A stretch of 64,000 bases of DNA from JACCSI01 sp963815285 (lineage in GTDB: Bacteria; Acidobacteriota; Vicinamibacteria; Vicinamibacterales; UBA2999). The stretch's first letter is position 1. Each line of letters starts with the position of its first letter. Of this stretch, positions 51,764 to 60,035 are shown one piece after another. The stretch is taken from positions 248,001 through 312,000 of the forward strand of contig CAWFGB010000008.1 in the NCBI GenBank assembly GCA_963815285.1, in the 5' to 3' direction. Under the pieces are notes generated by a model. It saw only the letters and a list, made by a program, of their open reading frames with translations, had not been told where the DNA came from and did not search any database. Made by a program: the position numbers and the translations under genes.

Positions 51764-51789
51764 CTTGGGCGCAGAAGCTTCAGCGGAGG
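51764..51789 (+). repeat. Degenerate family-1 element between convergent genes
   Basis: CTTGGGCGCAGAAGCTTC followed by AGCGGAGG is 20/26 identical to the copy at 39802. It fills the 32-base gap between the radical SAM gene and the end of ctaC, and could act as a bidirectional terminator hairpin. No T-run is present. Confidence 0.5.
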
Positions 51790-51793
51790 CGGC

Positions 51794-52597
51794 CTACCGG
51801 AACGGGTCAGCGGCTGCTTCGGCCTGCTCCTTGACAGCTGCATCCATCCACTGCTGGAATTCCTCGGCGGTCTGGACGGTGACAAAGCCACGCATCCGGG
51901 CATGGCCCAAACCGCAGAGCTGCGCGCAGGCGATCTGGTACTGGAATGCGGGATTCCCCGTCCGGGTCCGCATCTCCTCGGTCGTGATGGTGGGGATGAA
52001 CCAGATGGGGATTGTCAACCCGGGGATGGCGTCCTGCTTCACTCGAAACTCGGGCACGCCGAAGCTGTGGATGACTTCCTTGCTCCTGAGCCTCACGATG
52101 ATCGGCTTGTTCACCGGCAGATAGAGCTGATTGACCGTCGTGACGTCGTCCTGCGCAGCAGGATCGGAGCGATCGAGTCCCAGGGGGTTCACCTGGAGGT
52201 CGAGCAGCTTGATGTCCGTGCGGCCGAATACACCGTCGGGGCCGGGATAGTGAATGTTCCAGGCGAACTGCTCGCCGGTCACCTGAACGACCAGCGCTTC
52301 GTTCGCCGGGGGTAGCGCTTCGACCCTCGCGGCCCACAGCGGGATTGCGAATCCAATCAGGAGAACCGCTTCGACCACGGCGACACCGATCTCGAGATAG
52401 GTCGACCTGTGCGACGTGACCCCCCTGTAGTCCGCCACCGGATGCCGCGATTGCCGGAAACGAACGATCGTGAAGAGGAAGAACCCTCCCCAGCCCACGA
52501 AGAGGATGAGCATGAAGATGTGGATCCAGCCGATCAGGTTGTCGATCTGGCCGCCGTGAGCCGCGGCGAGCGCGGGCATTCCGAGCCACTCAGTCAT
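51794..52597 (-). CDS. ctaC: Cytochrome c oxidase subunit II
   Basis: The 267-residue protein, from ATG 52597 with GGGAGGAG upstream, has two transmembrane helices (LIGWIHIFMLILFVGWGGFF; STYLEIGVAVVEAVLLIGFA) and a cupredoxin domain with the CuA site: His in EVIHSFGVPEF and CAQLCGLGHARM (Cys-x3-Cys-x3-His-x2-Met). No heme c motif follows, so it is an aa3 rather than caa3 type; electrons must come from a separate cytochrome or cupredoxin, or directly from ACIII. It is last in the operon headed by actCD, and its ATG overlaps the preceding small gene. Confidence 0.95.
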   Translation of the reverse strand: MTEWLGMPALAAAHGGQIDNLIGWIHIFMLILFVGWGGFFLFTIVRFRQSRHPVADYRGVTSHRSTYLEIGVAVVEAVLLIGFAIPLWAARVEALPPANEALVVQVTGEQFAWNIHYPGPDGVFGRTDIKLLDLQVNPLGLDRSDPAAQDDVTTVNQLYLPVNKPIIVRLRSKEVIHSFGVPEFRVKQDAIPGLTIPIWFIPTITTEEMRTRTGNPAFQYQIACAQLCGLGHARMRGFVTVQTAEEFQQWMDAAVKEQAEAAADPFR

Positions 52598-52887
52598 GTT
52601 CTCGACGCTCCTCCCTGGAGCTCCGACCATTCAGTCTCGAGGTCGATGTCAGCGATGCGCTTCGCGCGCTTGCGGAGATAGAGAAAGAAGCCCAAGAACC
52701 CACCCTGCACAGCAAGCGTGATGACCAGCAACACGAGGACGCCGAGCTTCGCCCCGTCGATCATCGAGGTCTCCTCTGCCCCGAAGCACACCGGGCAGGC
52801 GAGGACGCTCGAGCTGCCGCCAATCACCACAGCAGCAGCCGTCGTGAGAACCCGCGTGATTCGGAGACGAATCGCTTTCGTTTTCAT
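52594..52887 (-). CDS. Small membrane protein with CPVC motif in the oxidase operon
   Basis: The 97-residue protein from ATG 52887 has an apparent signal or first helix (VLTTAAAVVIGGSSSVLA) ending just before ACPVCFGAEE, and a second helix (LGVLVLLVITLAVQGGFLGF) followed by a basic patch YLRKRAKR. The CPVC pair faces the outside after cleavage and could bind copper or be redox-active, which is inference. Its stop overlaps ctaC (ATGA), and its start overlaps the 52884-53084 gene, so it is an integral part of the oxidase operon. Confidence 0.75.
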   Translation of the reverse strand: MKTKAIRLRITRVLTTAAAVVIGGSSSVLACPVCFGAEETSMIDGAKLGVLVLLVITLAVQGGFLGFFLYLRKRAKRIADIDLETEWSELQGGASRT

Positions 52888-53084
52888 CGCAGCGCCCTCG
52901 TTTTGCGCAGGAACCACGAGTCGTAGACGACCAGACCGAGCGCCGCGGTGAAAGACGCCACGGCCGCGACCAGGGCCGTGATGCCGTCCTGTCGCCGGTA
53001 CAGGTCCAGACACCAGAGACCGAACAGCACCGCGAGGACCGCGGAGAGGAGGATCAGCAGCGCGTGGACCGACCTGAGGTTCAT
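52884..53084 (-). CDS. Small two-helix membrane protein in the oxidase operon
   Basis: The 66-residue protein is nearly all membrane: ALLILLSAVLAVLFGLWCL, a short loop DLYRRQDG, then a second helix (VAAVASFTAALGLVVYDSW) and a basic end. No named family is recognised. Overlaps of four bases on both sides show it is translated with ctaF and the CPVC protein, suggesting a small structural or assembly subunit. Confidence 0.72.
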   Translation of the reverse strand: MNLRSVHALLILLSAVLAVLFGLWCLDLYRRQDGITALVAAVASFTAALGLVVYDSWFLRKTRALR

Positions 53085-53410
53085 TCGGGAATCCAGTAGC
53101 CGTCGCTGTGAGTGACGACGGGAAGGGCCAGCAACACGACGAAGAACACGACCGTCAGCGCGAGAACCGCGTAGATCAGCTTCTTCTCGGAGACGAGGTG
53201 CATGAAGTAGCCCGCCACCAATGCTCCCTTGACGGTTGCGATGAACAGCGCCACGGAAACCGCCATCGGCGTGGAAAGGTCGAGGTAAGAGATCGCCACC
53301 GTGACGATTGTCAGCGCCATGAGCGCGACGAAGACGGTGATGTAGACCCTGACGTGTTTGTCGATGTCGGCCGGGTCGTGACCGATGTCAGCTGCGTGGT
53401 CGCTCGTCAT
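53081..53410 (-). CDS. ctaF: Cytochrome c oxidase subunit IV (CtaF-type)
   Basis: The 109-residue protein from ATG 53410 starts with an acidic/His stretch (MTSDHAADIGHDPADIDKHV). Three helices follow, with the family motif region ALFIATVKGALVAGYFMHLV, in which the K-x2-LV-x2-YFMH pattern is diagnostic of prokaryotic subunit IV. It follows ctaE by 10 bases. Confidence 0.9.
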   Translation of the reverse strand: MTSDHAADIGHDPADIDKHVRVYITVFVALMALTIVTVAISYLDLSTPMAVSVALFIATVKGALVAGYFMHLVSEKKLIYAVLALTVVFFVVLLALPVVTHSDGYWIPE

Positions 53411-53420
53411 GGATGGCCGC

Positions 53421-54011
53421 CTACAGAAGATACAGCGTCGGGAAGAGGAAGATCCAGACCAGATCCACGAAATGCCAGAAGAGGCCCGAGTGCTCGACAC
53501 GGTTGGTGAACCACACCGGATTCGTCTTCCAGAGCTTCGCGCCGGGGCCCCAGAAATAGGCGTTCACCGCCATCCCGCCGGCCACGTGGAGCATGTGCAA
53601 GCCGGTCAGGGTGTAATAGACGGCGAGGAAATTGTTGCTGCTGGGAAACTCCCCCAAATGGAGATGGTGGCTGTATTCGAAGTACTTGACCACGAGGAAG
53701 ACGAACCCGAGCAGGATCGTCGCCCCCATGTAGATTCGAAACGTCCCGAAGCGGCGGCGCATCAGCGACGCCCAGGCCATGACCATCGTGACGGAGGACG
53801 AAATCAGGACGATCGTGTTGAACGTGGCGAGCGGGACGTCCAGAATCGTGTCTCCCCGCGGCCAAGTCGGCGCCCCCGTCCGGATGAGGATGTAGCTCGC
53901 GAACAGCGCGCCGAACAGCATGACCTCCGAGGCGAGGAACAGCCAGATGCCGATCTTGCCGTTGGTCAGACCGGTGTCGCGCCGAACCTCGACGGTGTAG
54001 GGAATTTCCAT
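53421..54011 (-). CDS. ctaE: Cytochrome c oxidase subunit III
   Basis: The 196-residue protein has five helices, with IGIWLFLASEVMLFGALFAS at the start, the VLISSSVTMVMAWASL segment, YTLTGLHMLHVAGGMAVNAY and the C-terminal FWHFVDLVWIFLFPTLYL, which are the conserved helix and loop elements of subunit III. The five-helix form lacks the first two helices of mitochondrial COX3, as in the related short bacterial subunits. It starts 6 bases after the repaired ctaD stop. Confidence 0.94.
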   Translation of the reverse strand: MEIPYTVEVRRDTGLTNGKIGIWLFLASEVMLFGALFASYILIRTGAPTWPRGDTILDVPLATFNTIVLISSSVTMVMAWASLMRRRFGTFRIYMGATILLGFVFLVVKYFEYSHHLHLGEFPSSNNFLAVYYTLTGLHMLHVAGGMAVNAYFWGPGAKLWKTNPVWFTNRVEHSGLFWHFVDLVWIFLFPTLYLL

Positions 54012-54017
54012 CTCGAA

Positions 54018-55779
54018 TCAGGCCTCGAACTGCGGCACGAAGTCCTTGGCCGCGCCGGGAACGCTGTACTCGATAGGGCCCCCGGTACGCCTGCGGCGCG
54101 CCGAGGAAATTGCCGTGCGGAGGAGGCGAGGGAGCCGACCACTCAATCGTTGTCGCCTGCCACGGGTTCTCCCCGACCTTCTCCCCCTTCCGGATGCTCC
54201 AGAAGAAATTGAAGATGAAGGGAATCTGGAAGACCGCGAGGGCCCACGCGCCCCACGACGAGACGACGTTCCAGTGCATGGTCGGCTGCGCGAAATCGTA
54301 GGCCGATCCAGCGTCGAATAGGCGCCGCGAGACGCCGGCCATCCCGATGATGAACATCGGCATGAAGATGGCGTTCATACAGACGAACGAGCCGGCGAAG
54401 TGTATCTTGCCGAGCGTCTCGTTCATCTTCCGCCCGGTTGCCTTCGGATACCAGTAGTAGATCCCCGCCATCAGGGCGAAGATCGTTCCCGGAGCGACGA
54501 CGTAGTGGAAGTGGCCGATGACGTAGTAGGTGTCGTGCAGCGGGATGTCCACGATGTTGAAGGCGAGCGGAAGCCCCGTGAGCCCGCCGATGCCGAACAT
54601 CGGGAGGAAGCCGAGCGCGAAGAGCATGGGCGTATTGAAGCGTATCGATCCGCCCCACAGCGAGATGATCAGGGCCGTGAGGATCACGACCGAGGGGATC
54701 GAGATGATCATCGTCGTCGTCTGGAAGAACGCCGCCATCGCCGTTCCCATGCCGGTCATGAACATGTGGTGTGCCCAGACGATGAACGACATGAAGCCGA
54801 GGAAGACGAGCGAGTAGACCATCGAACGATAGCCCCACAGCGGCTTCCGCGTGTTGTTGGCGATGATCTCGGCGACGATTCCCATTCCGGGAAGGATCAG
54901 GACATACACTTCCGGGTGGGCCAGGAACCAGAACAGGTGCTGCCAGAGGATCGGGTTGCCTCCACCGACGTTGGTGAGGGCCTGGCCGCTGACCACGAGG
55001 CCGCTCGGCATGAAGAAGTTCGTGCCGGCCACACGATCCATCAGCTGCATGATCCCCGCGGCCTCGAGCGGCGGAAAGGCCAGGAGCAGGAGGAAGGAGG
55101 TCACGAACTGTGACCACACGAAGAAGGGGAACCGCATGAAGGTGAGGCCCTTGGCGCGCAACTGGATAGTGGTCGTGATGAAGTTGAGCGCTCCGAGCAG
55201 CGACGAGGTGATCAAGAAGATCATCCCGATGAGCCACCACGTCTGACCCGTGCCTGCGATGACGGCGAGAGGAGTGTAGGAGGTCCAGCCGGCTTGCGCG
55301 GCCCCGCCGGGAACGAAAAAGCTGCCGAGCATCGTGATGCCGCCGAGAAAGAGGCACCAGTAGCTCACCATGTTGATCTTCGGGAAGGCCATGTCCGGGG
55401 CCCCTATCTGGAGCGGGAGCACGAAATTCCCGAATCCTCCGACGGCGAGGGGCACCACGCCGAGAAAAACCATGATGGTGCCGTGCATCGCCCCCAGCTC
55501 GTTGTAGAACTCCGGGAGCATCGTCCCGCCCGGCATGCGCGCCTCGCCGAAGAGATTGCCGACCAGCGGCAGCGGGATGCCCGGGTAGGCGAGCTGCCAG
55601 CGCATCAGCATCATCAGTGAGAAGCCGAAGAGGAGGAACAGTAGGCCGGTGACGGCGTACTGGATGCCGATGACTTTGTGATCGGTTGAGAAGACGTACT
55701 TGCGCCAGAAGCCGAGCTCTTCGTGATGGACTTCGTGCGCGACGTGCGGCTTGGGTGCGGCGATAGCCTGCTCGCTCAT
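54018..55779 (-). CDS. ctaD: Cytochrome c oxidase subunit I, with a 3'-terminal frameshift
   Basis: The protein has the full A-type heme-copper oxidase core: heme a His in LGAMHGTIMVFLGV, CuB His and cross-linked Tyr in LAHPEVYVLILPG, VWAHHMFMTGM, and the heme ligands in HDTYYVIGHFHYVVAP. After GNFLGAPQAYRGPY the assembled sequence gains one base (about 54072), so the frame runs on into ctaE. Removing it gives EYSVPGAAKDFVPQFEA and a stop at 54018, a normal length of about 586 residues. I annotate the repaired end. It is the oxygen-reducing, proton-pumping subunit of the first aa3-type oxidase. Confidence 0.93.
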
Positions 55780-55797
55780 TAGGCTCTCTTCCGATCG

Positions 55798-56529
55798 CTA
55801 CTTCGCGCCGGGCACGGCGAATTTGAAGTCCTGGGTCTTCGTATCGGTGGCGCCAACCGTGATCGAGGCCGTCTGCGTTCCCAGTTTCTCGTGCCAGGCG
55901 GTGAGCTCGTAGGTCCCCGCATCAAGACCCGAGATCGTGAACTTCCCGTCCGCGCTCGTCACCGAGAAGAAGGGATGCGTAAAGACGCCGATGTAGGCGC
56001 TCATCCACGGGTGGACATCGCACTTGACCTGGAACATATTCTCCGGCTTGGGGAAGGACGTGGTCATCTCCTTGACCGTCGCCGGCTGCCCCCGGTTGAA
56101 CGCCGGATTGACCTTGGGAAGCGTGTGGATGTTGTGAAGGATGCCGTCGGAGTTGAGGATCCTGTAGGTCTGTCCGACCATGATCCCCGTCACGTGCGGC
56201 TTGTACACACAGCCGTCCTGATCGAGGACCACAGGAGTCTTCGGGGCGGGGAAGGTCTTCCCGGCCGGAACACCCTTCGACACCCAGACGATGATGTTCC
56301 CCATGGAGTTGCCGGCGCCGAGGACCAGAGCCTCGTTCGGCGCGGGTTTTCCGCCGTGCTTCTTGTGGCAGACGGCCTCGGCTTGCATGTCGAGCGGCTT
56401 AAGCGCGGGCGCTTTCCCGGCGAAGGTGACGGTTCCCGTGATGGTCGATGCGGCAATAGCGACGCCCGGCCAGACCAACACTGTGACCAACCCAGCCACC
56501 AGCCACAACCTCTTCCCTGCCTCGCGCAT
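55798..56529 (-). CDS. Exported cupredoxin-like protein with carboxypeptidase-regulatory-like domain
   Basis: The start is ATG 56529 because AAGGAG lies six bases upstream. The 243-residue protein has a signal peptide (LWLVAGLVTVLVWPGVAIA), then a plastocyanin-like region with the potential type 1 copper ligands His (GILHNIHT), Cys and His (VKCDVHPW) and Met (MSAYIGVF), and a C-terminal beta-sandwich (FTISGLDAGTYELTAWHEKL) of the carboxypeptidase-regulatory type. Its place between actF and ctaD suggests it is the electron carrier between ACIII and the oxidase, though electron transfer is not shown and a structural role is possible. Confidence 0.8.
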   Translation of the reverse strand: MREAGKRLWLVAGLVTVLVWPGVAIAASTITGTVTFAGKAPALKPLDMQAEAVCHKKHGGKPAPNEALVLGAGNSMGNIIVWVSKGVPAGKTFPAPKTPVVLDQDGCVYKPHVTGIMVGQTYRILNSDGILHNIHTLPKVNPAFNRGQPATVKEMTTSFPKPENMFQVKCDVHPWMSAYIGVFTHPFFSVTSADGKFTISGLDAGTYELTAWHEKLGTQTASITVGATDTKTQDFKFAVPGAK

Positions 56530-56708
56530 GCTCAGCTCCTTGATCATCGTAAACCTCGTCTCCCTCGTCATCGTCGAGCTTCTCTCACGTAACATCCTGC
56601 GATCGGCCCGACTCTACACCGGACCCCGCTATCCGGGCAACCCTCGCGCGGCGGTCGAGCCGCCCGCGTTCCCCTCAACGCGACTCCAGTTCGACCTCGG
56701 CGGACAGG

Positions 56709-57923
56709 TCAAACGTTCTCGAACGCGAGCGATTCGGCAAGCCTCGGGTCGCGGAGCGGTACGAGCGCCTGCCGTCGCATCAGCCAGCTCGCCGCCGCCA
56801 CGAAGCATCCGCCGACGGCCATGAGCGCAGCGACGTCGAGCAACGACGGCCGGAGCCCTTCGGGATGGAGCGTCGGCATGACTTGCCAGTACAGATCCAG
56901 GAAGTGCATGGCGAGGAGCCACGCGCCCCCCAGGGCCAGGGTCCATCCCCTCCGCTTGACGGCCCGCCCCATCAGGTAGAAGAACGGAACCCCGAAGTGT
57001 CCGGCCATGAGGAAGAGCGAGACTGTCATCCAGGACCCTTCCATCCGCGCCTTGTACCAGATCGTCTCCTCTGGGAGGTTCCCGTACCAGATGAGGAAGA
57101 ACTGGGAGAAGGAGATGTAGGCCCAGAACGCCGTGAACGCGAACAGGAACTTTCCGATATCGTGCAGGTGCTCTGGGCTGATGACCGTGTCGAGCAACCC
57201 CGCCCCGCGCATCGCCACCACGACGACCGAGAGGAGCGCGATGAACCCCACCCAGGAGCCCGCGAAGAAATAAACGCCGAACATGGTCGAGTACCAGTGC
57301 GGCGTGAGCGACATGATCCAGTCGATCGCCGCGAAGGTCTGCGTCAGCGCGAGGACGATGATCGCTGGCCCGGCGAAGCGGCGCAGGCGGGCCGACACCC
57401 CGGGATCTCCCGACACGTCCTGACCGCGTGAGCCCCGGTAGTAGAGGATGGCGATGAAGGACCAGATTCCAAAGAACAGCGCCGCCCGGATCAGGAAGAA
57501 CGGCACGTTGAGATATGGCGCCTTCCAGCGCAGCAGCGCGTCGTGCTCCGCCGCGTCGGCGTGGGACCATTCGTAGAGGTCGTGCAGGCCAAAGAGCAGC
57601 GGGAGGAACAGGACCGCCATGACGGGAATCGTGGAGAAGATCGTCTCCCCGATCCGTCGCAGCACGATCCCCCATCCACCCTGGGCCGCGTACTGGATCA
57701 GCACGAAAAAGAGCCCGCCGAGGGCCAGGCTCTGAAAGAACAGGAACGACACGAGCCACGAGAAGAAAAACTGCTTCGGATTGGCCGCCCCCAGGATCGC
57801 GCAGGCCACCGCCCCCAGCAGGGCGAAGGCGCCGGCGATGAGCGGAATGCGGTTCCACGTGTGCCCCGGCGGGATGGTGGCCTGCTCGGGCCGCAGCGCG
57901 ACGTGATCGCGTTCGGAGGTCAT
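56709..57923 (-). CDS. actF: Alternative complex III membrane subunit ActF
   Basis: The 404-residue polytopic protein has about ten helices, including FFFSWLVSFLFFQSLALGGL, WSHADAAEHDALLRWKAPYL (a typical ActF/ActC loop), WIMSLTPHWYSTMFGVYFF and WYGNLPEETIWYKARMEG. ActF is NrfD-related and lies beside ActC in the complex. It overlaps actCD by four bases. The gap of 179 bases to the cupredoxin-like gene (56530-56708) contains no gene. Confidence 0.93.
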   Translation of the reverse strand: MTSERDHVALRPEQATIPPGHTWNRIPLIAGAFALLGAVACAILGAANPKQFFFSWLVSFLFFQSLALGGLFFVLIQYAAQGGWGIVLRRIGETIFSTIPVMAVLFLPLLFGLHDLYEWSHADAAEHDALLRWKAPYLNVPFFLIRAALFFGIWSFIAILYYRGSRGQDVSGDPGVSARLRRFAGPAIIVLALTQTFAAIDWIMSLTPHWYSTMFGVYFFAGSWVGFIALLSVVVVAMRGAGLLDTVISPEHLHDIGKFLFAFTAFWAYISFSQFFLIWYGNLPEETIWYKARMEGSWMTVSLFLMAGHFGVPFFYLMGRAVKRRGWTLALGGAWLLAMHFLDLYWQVMPTLHPEGLRPSLLDVAALMAVGGCFVAAASWLMRRQALVPLRDPRLAESLAFENV

Positions 57924-59959
57924 TCAGACTCCAGGAGCTCGACGCTTCGTGCGCCTAGCGACTTCAGCAGCGTCGCGGTGCGCGACGGATCGAACCGGGG
58001 ATCCCACGATTCAATCGAGATGAAGAAGGCGTCGTCGGACGCCCGCTCGAAGACCTTGGATTTGAAGAGCGGATGGTGGAGCATCGGGAGCCGGTTGAGG
58101 CCGAACATGCCGAAGACGGCGCCGAGCGCGCCGAAGAGCACCGCGACCTCGAAGGTGACCGGAATGAAGGCGGGCCAGGTGAAAAACGGCTTGCCGCTGA
58201 TCACGAGGGGGTAGGCGCTGGTGTGGACCCACCACTGCAGGACGAACCCGAGCGCGGCCCCCGTCAGTGCCATGACGAGGACGATCCAGGGAAGCGTGGA
58301 TCGTCGGAGCCCCATCGCCCGGCTCAGGCCGTGGACGGGGAACGGGCTGTGGGCGTCCCATCGGGTGAAGCCCGCGTCACGCACCCGCTCGCACGCGTGT
58401 TGGAGCTCCACCGGCGTCGCGAATTCGGCGAGGACTCCGTAGTACGGCCCCTCCGGGAGCTGCGAGAGCAGCGGCATCTGGAAGCTCCATCTGGAGCGGG
58501 CTTCGGCGACCACAGGGGCGGCGGCGACCTCCTGGTGCTGTGTGATTTCGCGTTCGGCGATCTCGCGTTCCGGTCGGTGCTGCCCATGCAGATTGGCCTG
58601 CGGCAGGACCGTCTTGACCTCTGCGGTCGCCACCATCGGAAGAAAGCGCACGAACAGGCAGAACATCGTGAAGAAGAGCCCGAAGCTTCCGAGCAGGCAC
58701 GCCACGTCCCAGATCGTGGGACTGAAGTAGCCCCAGGATGAGGGAAGGAAGTCACGGTGCAGCGACGTCACGATGATCACGAACCGCTCGAACCACATGC
58801 CGATGTTGATGATGATCGACATCGTGAACAGGATCGGGATGCTCGTGCGCGCCTTCTTGAACCAGAAGATCTGGGGGCTGATCACGTTGCAGGAGACCAT
58901 AATCCAGTAGGCCCATGCGTACGGTCCGAGCGCGCGGTTCAGGAACGCGTAGAGCTCGTAGGGGTTCCCGCTGTACCAGGCGGTGAAGAACTCCGTGCCA
59001 TAGGCGTAGCCGACCATCGTCCCGGTCACGAGTATGATCTTCGCCATGTAGTCGAAGTGCCGGAGCGTGACGATGTGCTCGAGGCCGAACGCCCAGCGGC
59101 AGATCACCATGAGAGTCAGCACCATGGCGAACCCGGAGAAGATCGCGCCCGCGACGAAGTAGGGCGGGAAGACCGTCGTATGCCATCCGGGGAGCAGCGA
59201 GACGGCGAAATCCATCGAGACGATCGAATGGACTGAGAGGACGAGCGGCGTCGCGAGGGCCGCGAGAATCAGGTAGGCGGTTTCGTAGTGATGCCATTGC
59301 CGGACGGAGCCCCGCCATCCGAGGGCGAAGAGCCCGTAGGCGAACTGCCGAGTGCGAGTTTTCGCCCGATCGCGCATCGTCGCCAGGTCCGGGATCAGGC
59401 CGACGTACCAGAACAGGACCGAGACAGTTCCATAGATGCTGACCGCGAAAACGTCCCAGAGGAGAGGGCTCCTGAAATTGGGCCACATGCCCATCTGGTT
59501 CGGGAGCGGGAACATCCAGTAAGCGACCCAAACGCGTCCGACGTGGATCCCCGGGAAAGTCAGGGCGCACATGACCGCGAAGATGGTCATCGCTTCGGCC
59601 GAGCGGTTGATCGAGGTGCGCCAGGTCTGGCGGAAGAGAAAGAGAATCGCCGAGATGAGCGTTCCGGCGTGCCCTATTCCGACCCAGAACACGAAGTTGG
59701 TGATGTCCCACGCCCAGCCGACGGGCTGGTTGAGGCCCCAGATGCCGATCCCCTCCCAGAACAGCCACGAGACTGCGATGCCGAGCAGGCTGAGGAGCGC
59801 GAGGGAAGGGATGAAGAAGAGCCACCAGCCGATGGGTGTCGCCCGCTCCACCGGCTCCGCGACGACGTCGGTGATCGCGTGGAAGTCCGGCGAGCGCAGG
59901 ATCAGCGTCGGATGGCCCGCGACAGGGTTGTCTAGCAGCTCTGCTTCCGTCTGGGCCAA
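57920..59959 (-). CDS. Fused alternative complex III subunits ActC and ActD
   Basis: The 679-residue protein combines an N-terminal NrfD-like ActC (about residues 1-455) with about ten helices, including FWVGIGHAGTLISAILFLFR and SVHSIVSMDFAVSLLPGWHT, then a soluble linker and a C-terminal DUF3341/ActD part (residues ~510-679) with YYGVLAEFATPVELQHACER, two helices (IVLVMALTGAALGFVLQWWV; ITFEVAVL-like region) and HHPLFKSKVFERASDDAFFI. ActC holds the quinol site; ActD is its small partner. Fusion of the two saves a separate gene. It heads the minus-strand operon running through actF and the oxidase genes. Confidence 0.9.
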   Translation of the reverse strand: MAQTEAELLDNPVAGHPTLILRSPDFHAITDVVAEPVERATPIGWWLFFIPSLALLSLLGIAVSWLFWEGIGIWGLNQPVGWAWDITNFVFWVGIGHAGTLISAILFLFRQTWRTSINRSAEAMTIFAVMCALTFPGIHVGRVWVAYWMFPLPNQMGMWPNFRSPLLWDVFAVSIYGTVSVLFWYVGLIPDLATMRDRAKTRTRQFAYGLFALGWRGSVRQWHHYETAYLILAALATPLVLSVHSIVSMDFAVSLLPGWHTTVFPPYFVAGAIFSGFAMVLTLMVICRWAFGLEHIVTLRHFDYMAKIILVTGTMVGYAYGTEFFTAWYSGNPYELYAFLNRALGPYAWAYWIMVSCNVISPQIFWFKKARTSIPILFTMSIIINIGMWFERFVIIVTSLHRDFLPSSWGYFSPTIWDVACLLGSFGLFFTMFCLFVRFLPMVATAEVKTVLPQANLHGQHRPEREIAEREITQHQEVAAAPVVAEARSRWSFQMPLLSQLPEGPYYGVLAEFATPVELQHACERVRDAGFTRWDAHSPFPVHGLSRAMGLRRSTLPWIVLVMALTGAALGFVLQWWVHTSAYPLVISGKPFFTWPAFIPVTFEVAVLFGALGAVFGMFGLNRLPMLHHPLFKSKVFERASDDAFFISIESWDPRFDPSRTATLLKSLGARSVELLESE

Positions 59960-60035
59960 GCCGGTTCCTCGCTTCGAGTCTGAAAAGTGGCTGTTTGTAC
60001 CATCTCGAATCGCGGCGAGTCAAGGCGTCGCGCCT

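Noticed and set aside
53407..54017. Apparent 790-residue subunit I extending over subunit III
   Set aside because: The extra ~200 residues are Arg-rich out-of-frame sequence of ctaE. A one-base shift near 54072 explains it, and repair yields a normal ctaD end.
58752..60023. A 423-codon minus-strand frame overlapping actCD
   Set aside because: It is a shifted frame of the same strand as actCD, rich in Arg and Pro, with no transmembrane pattern.
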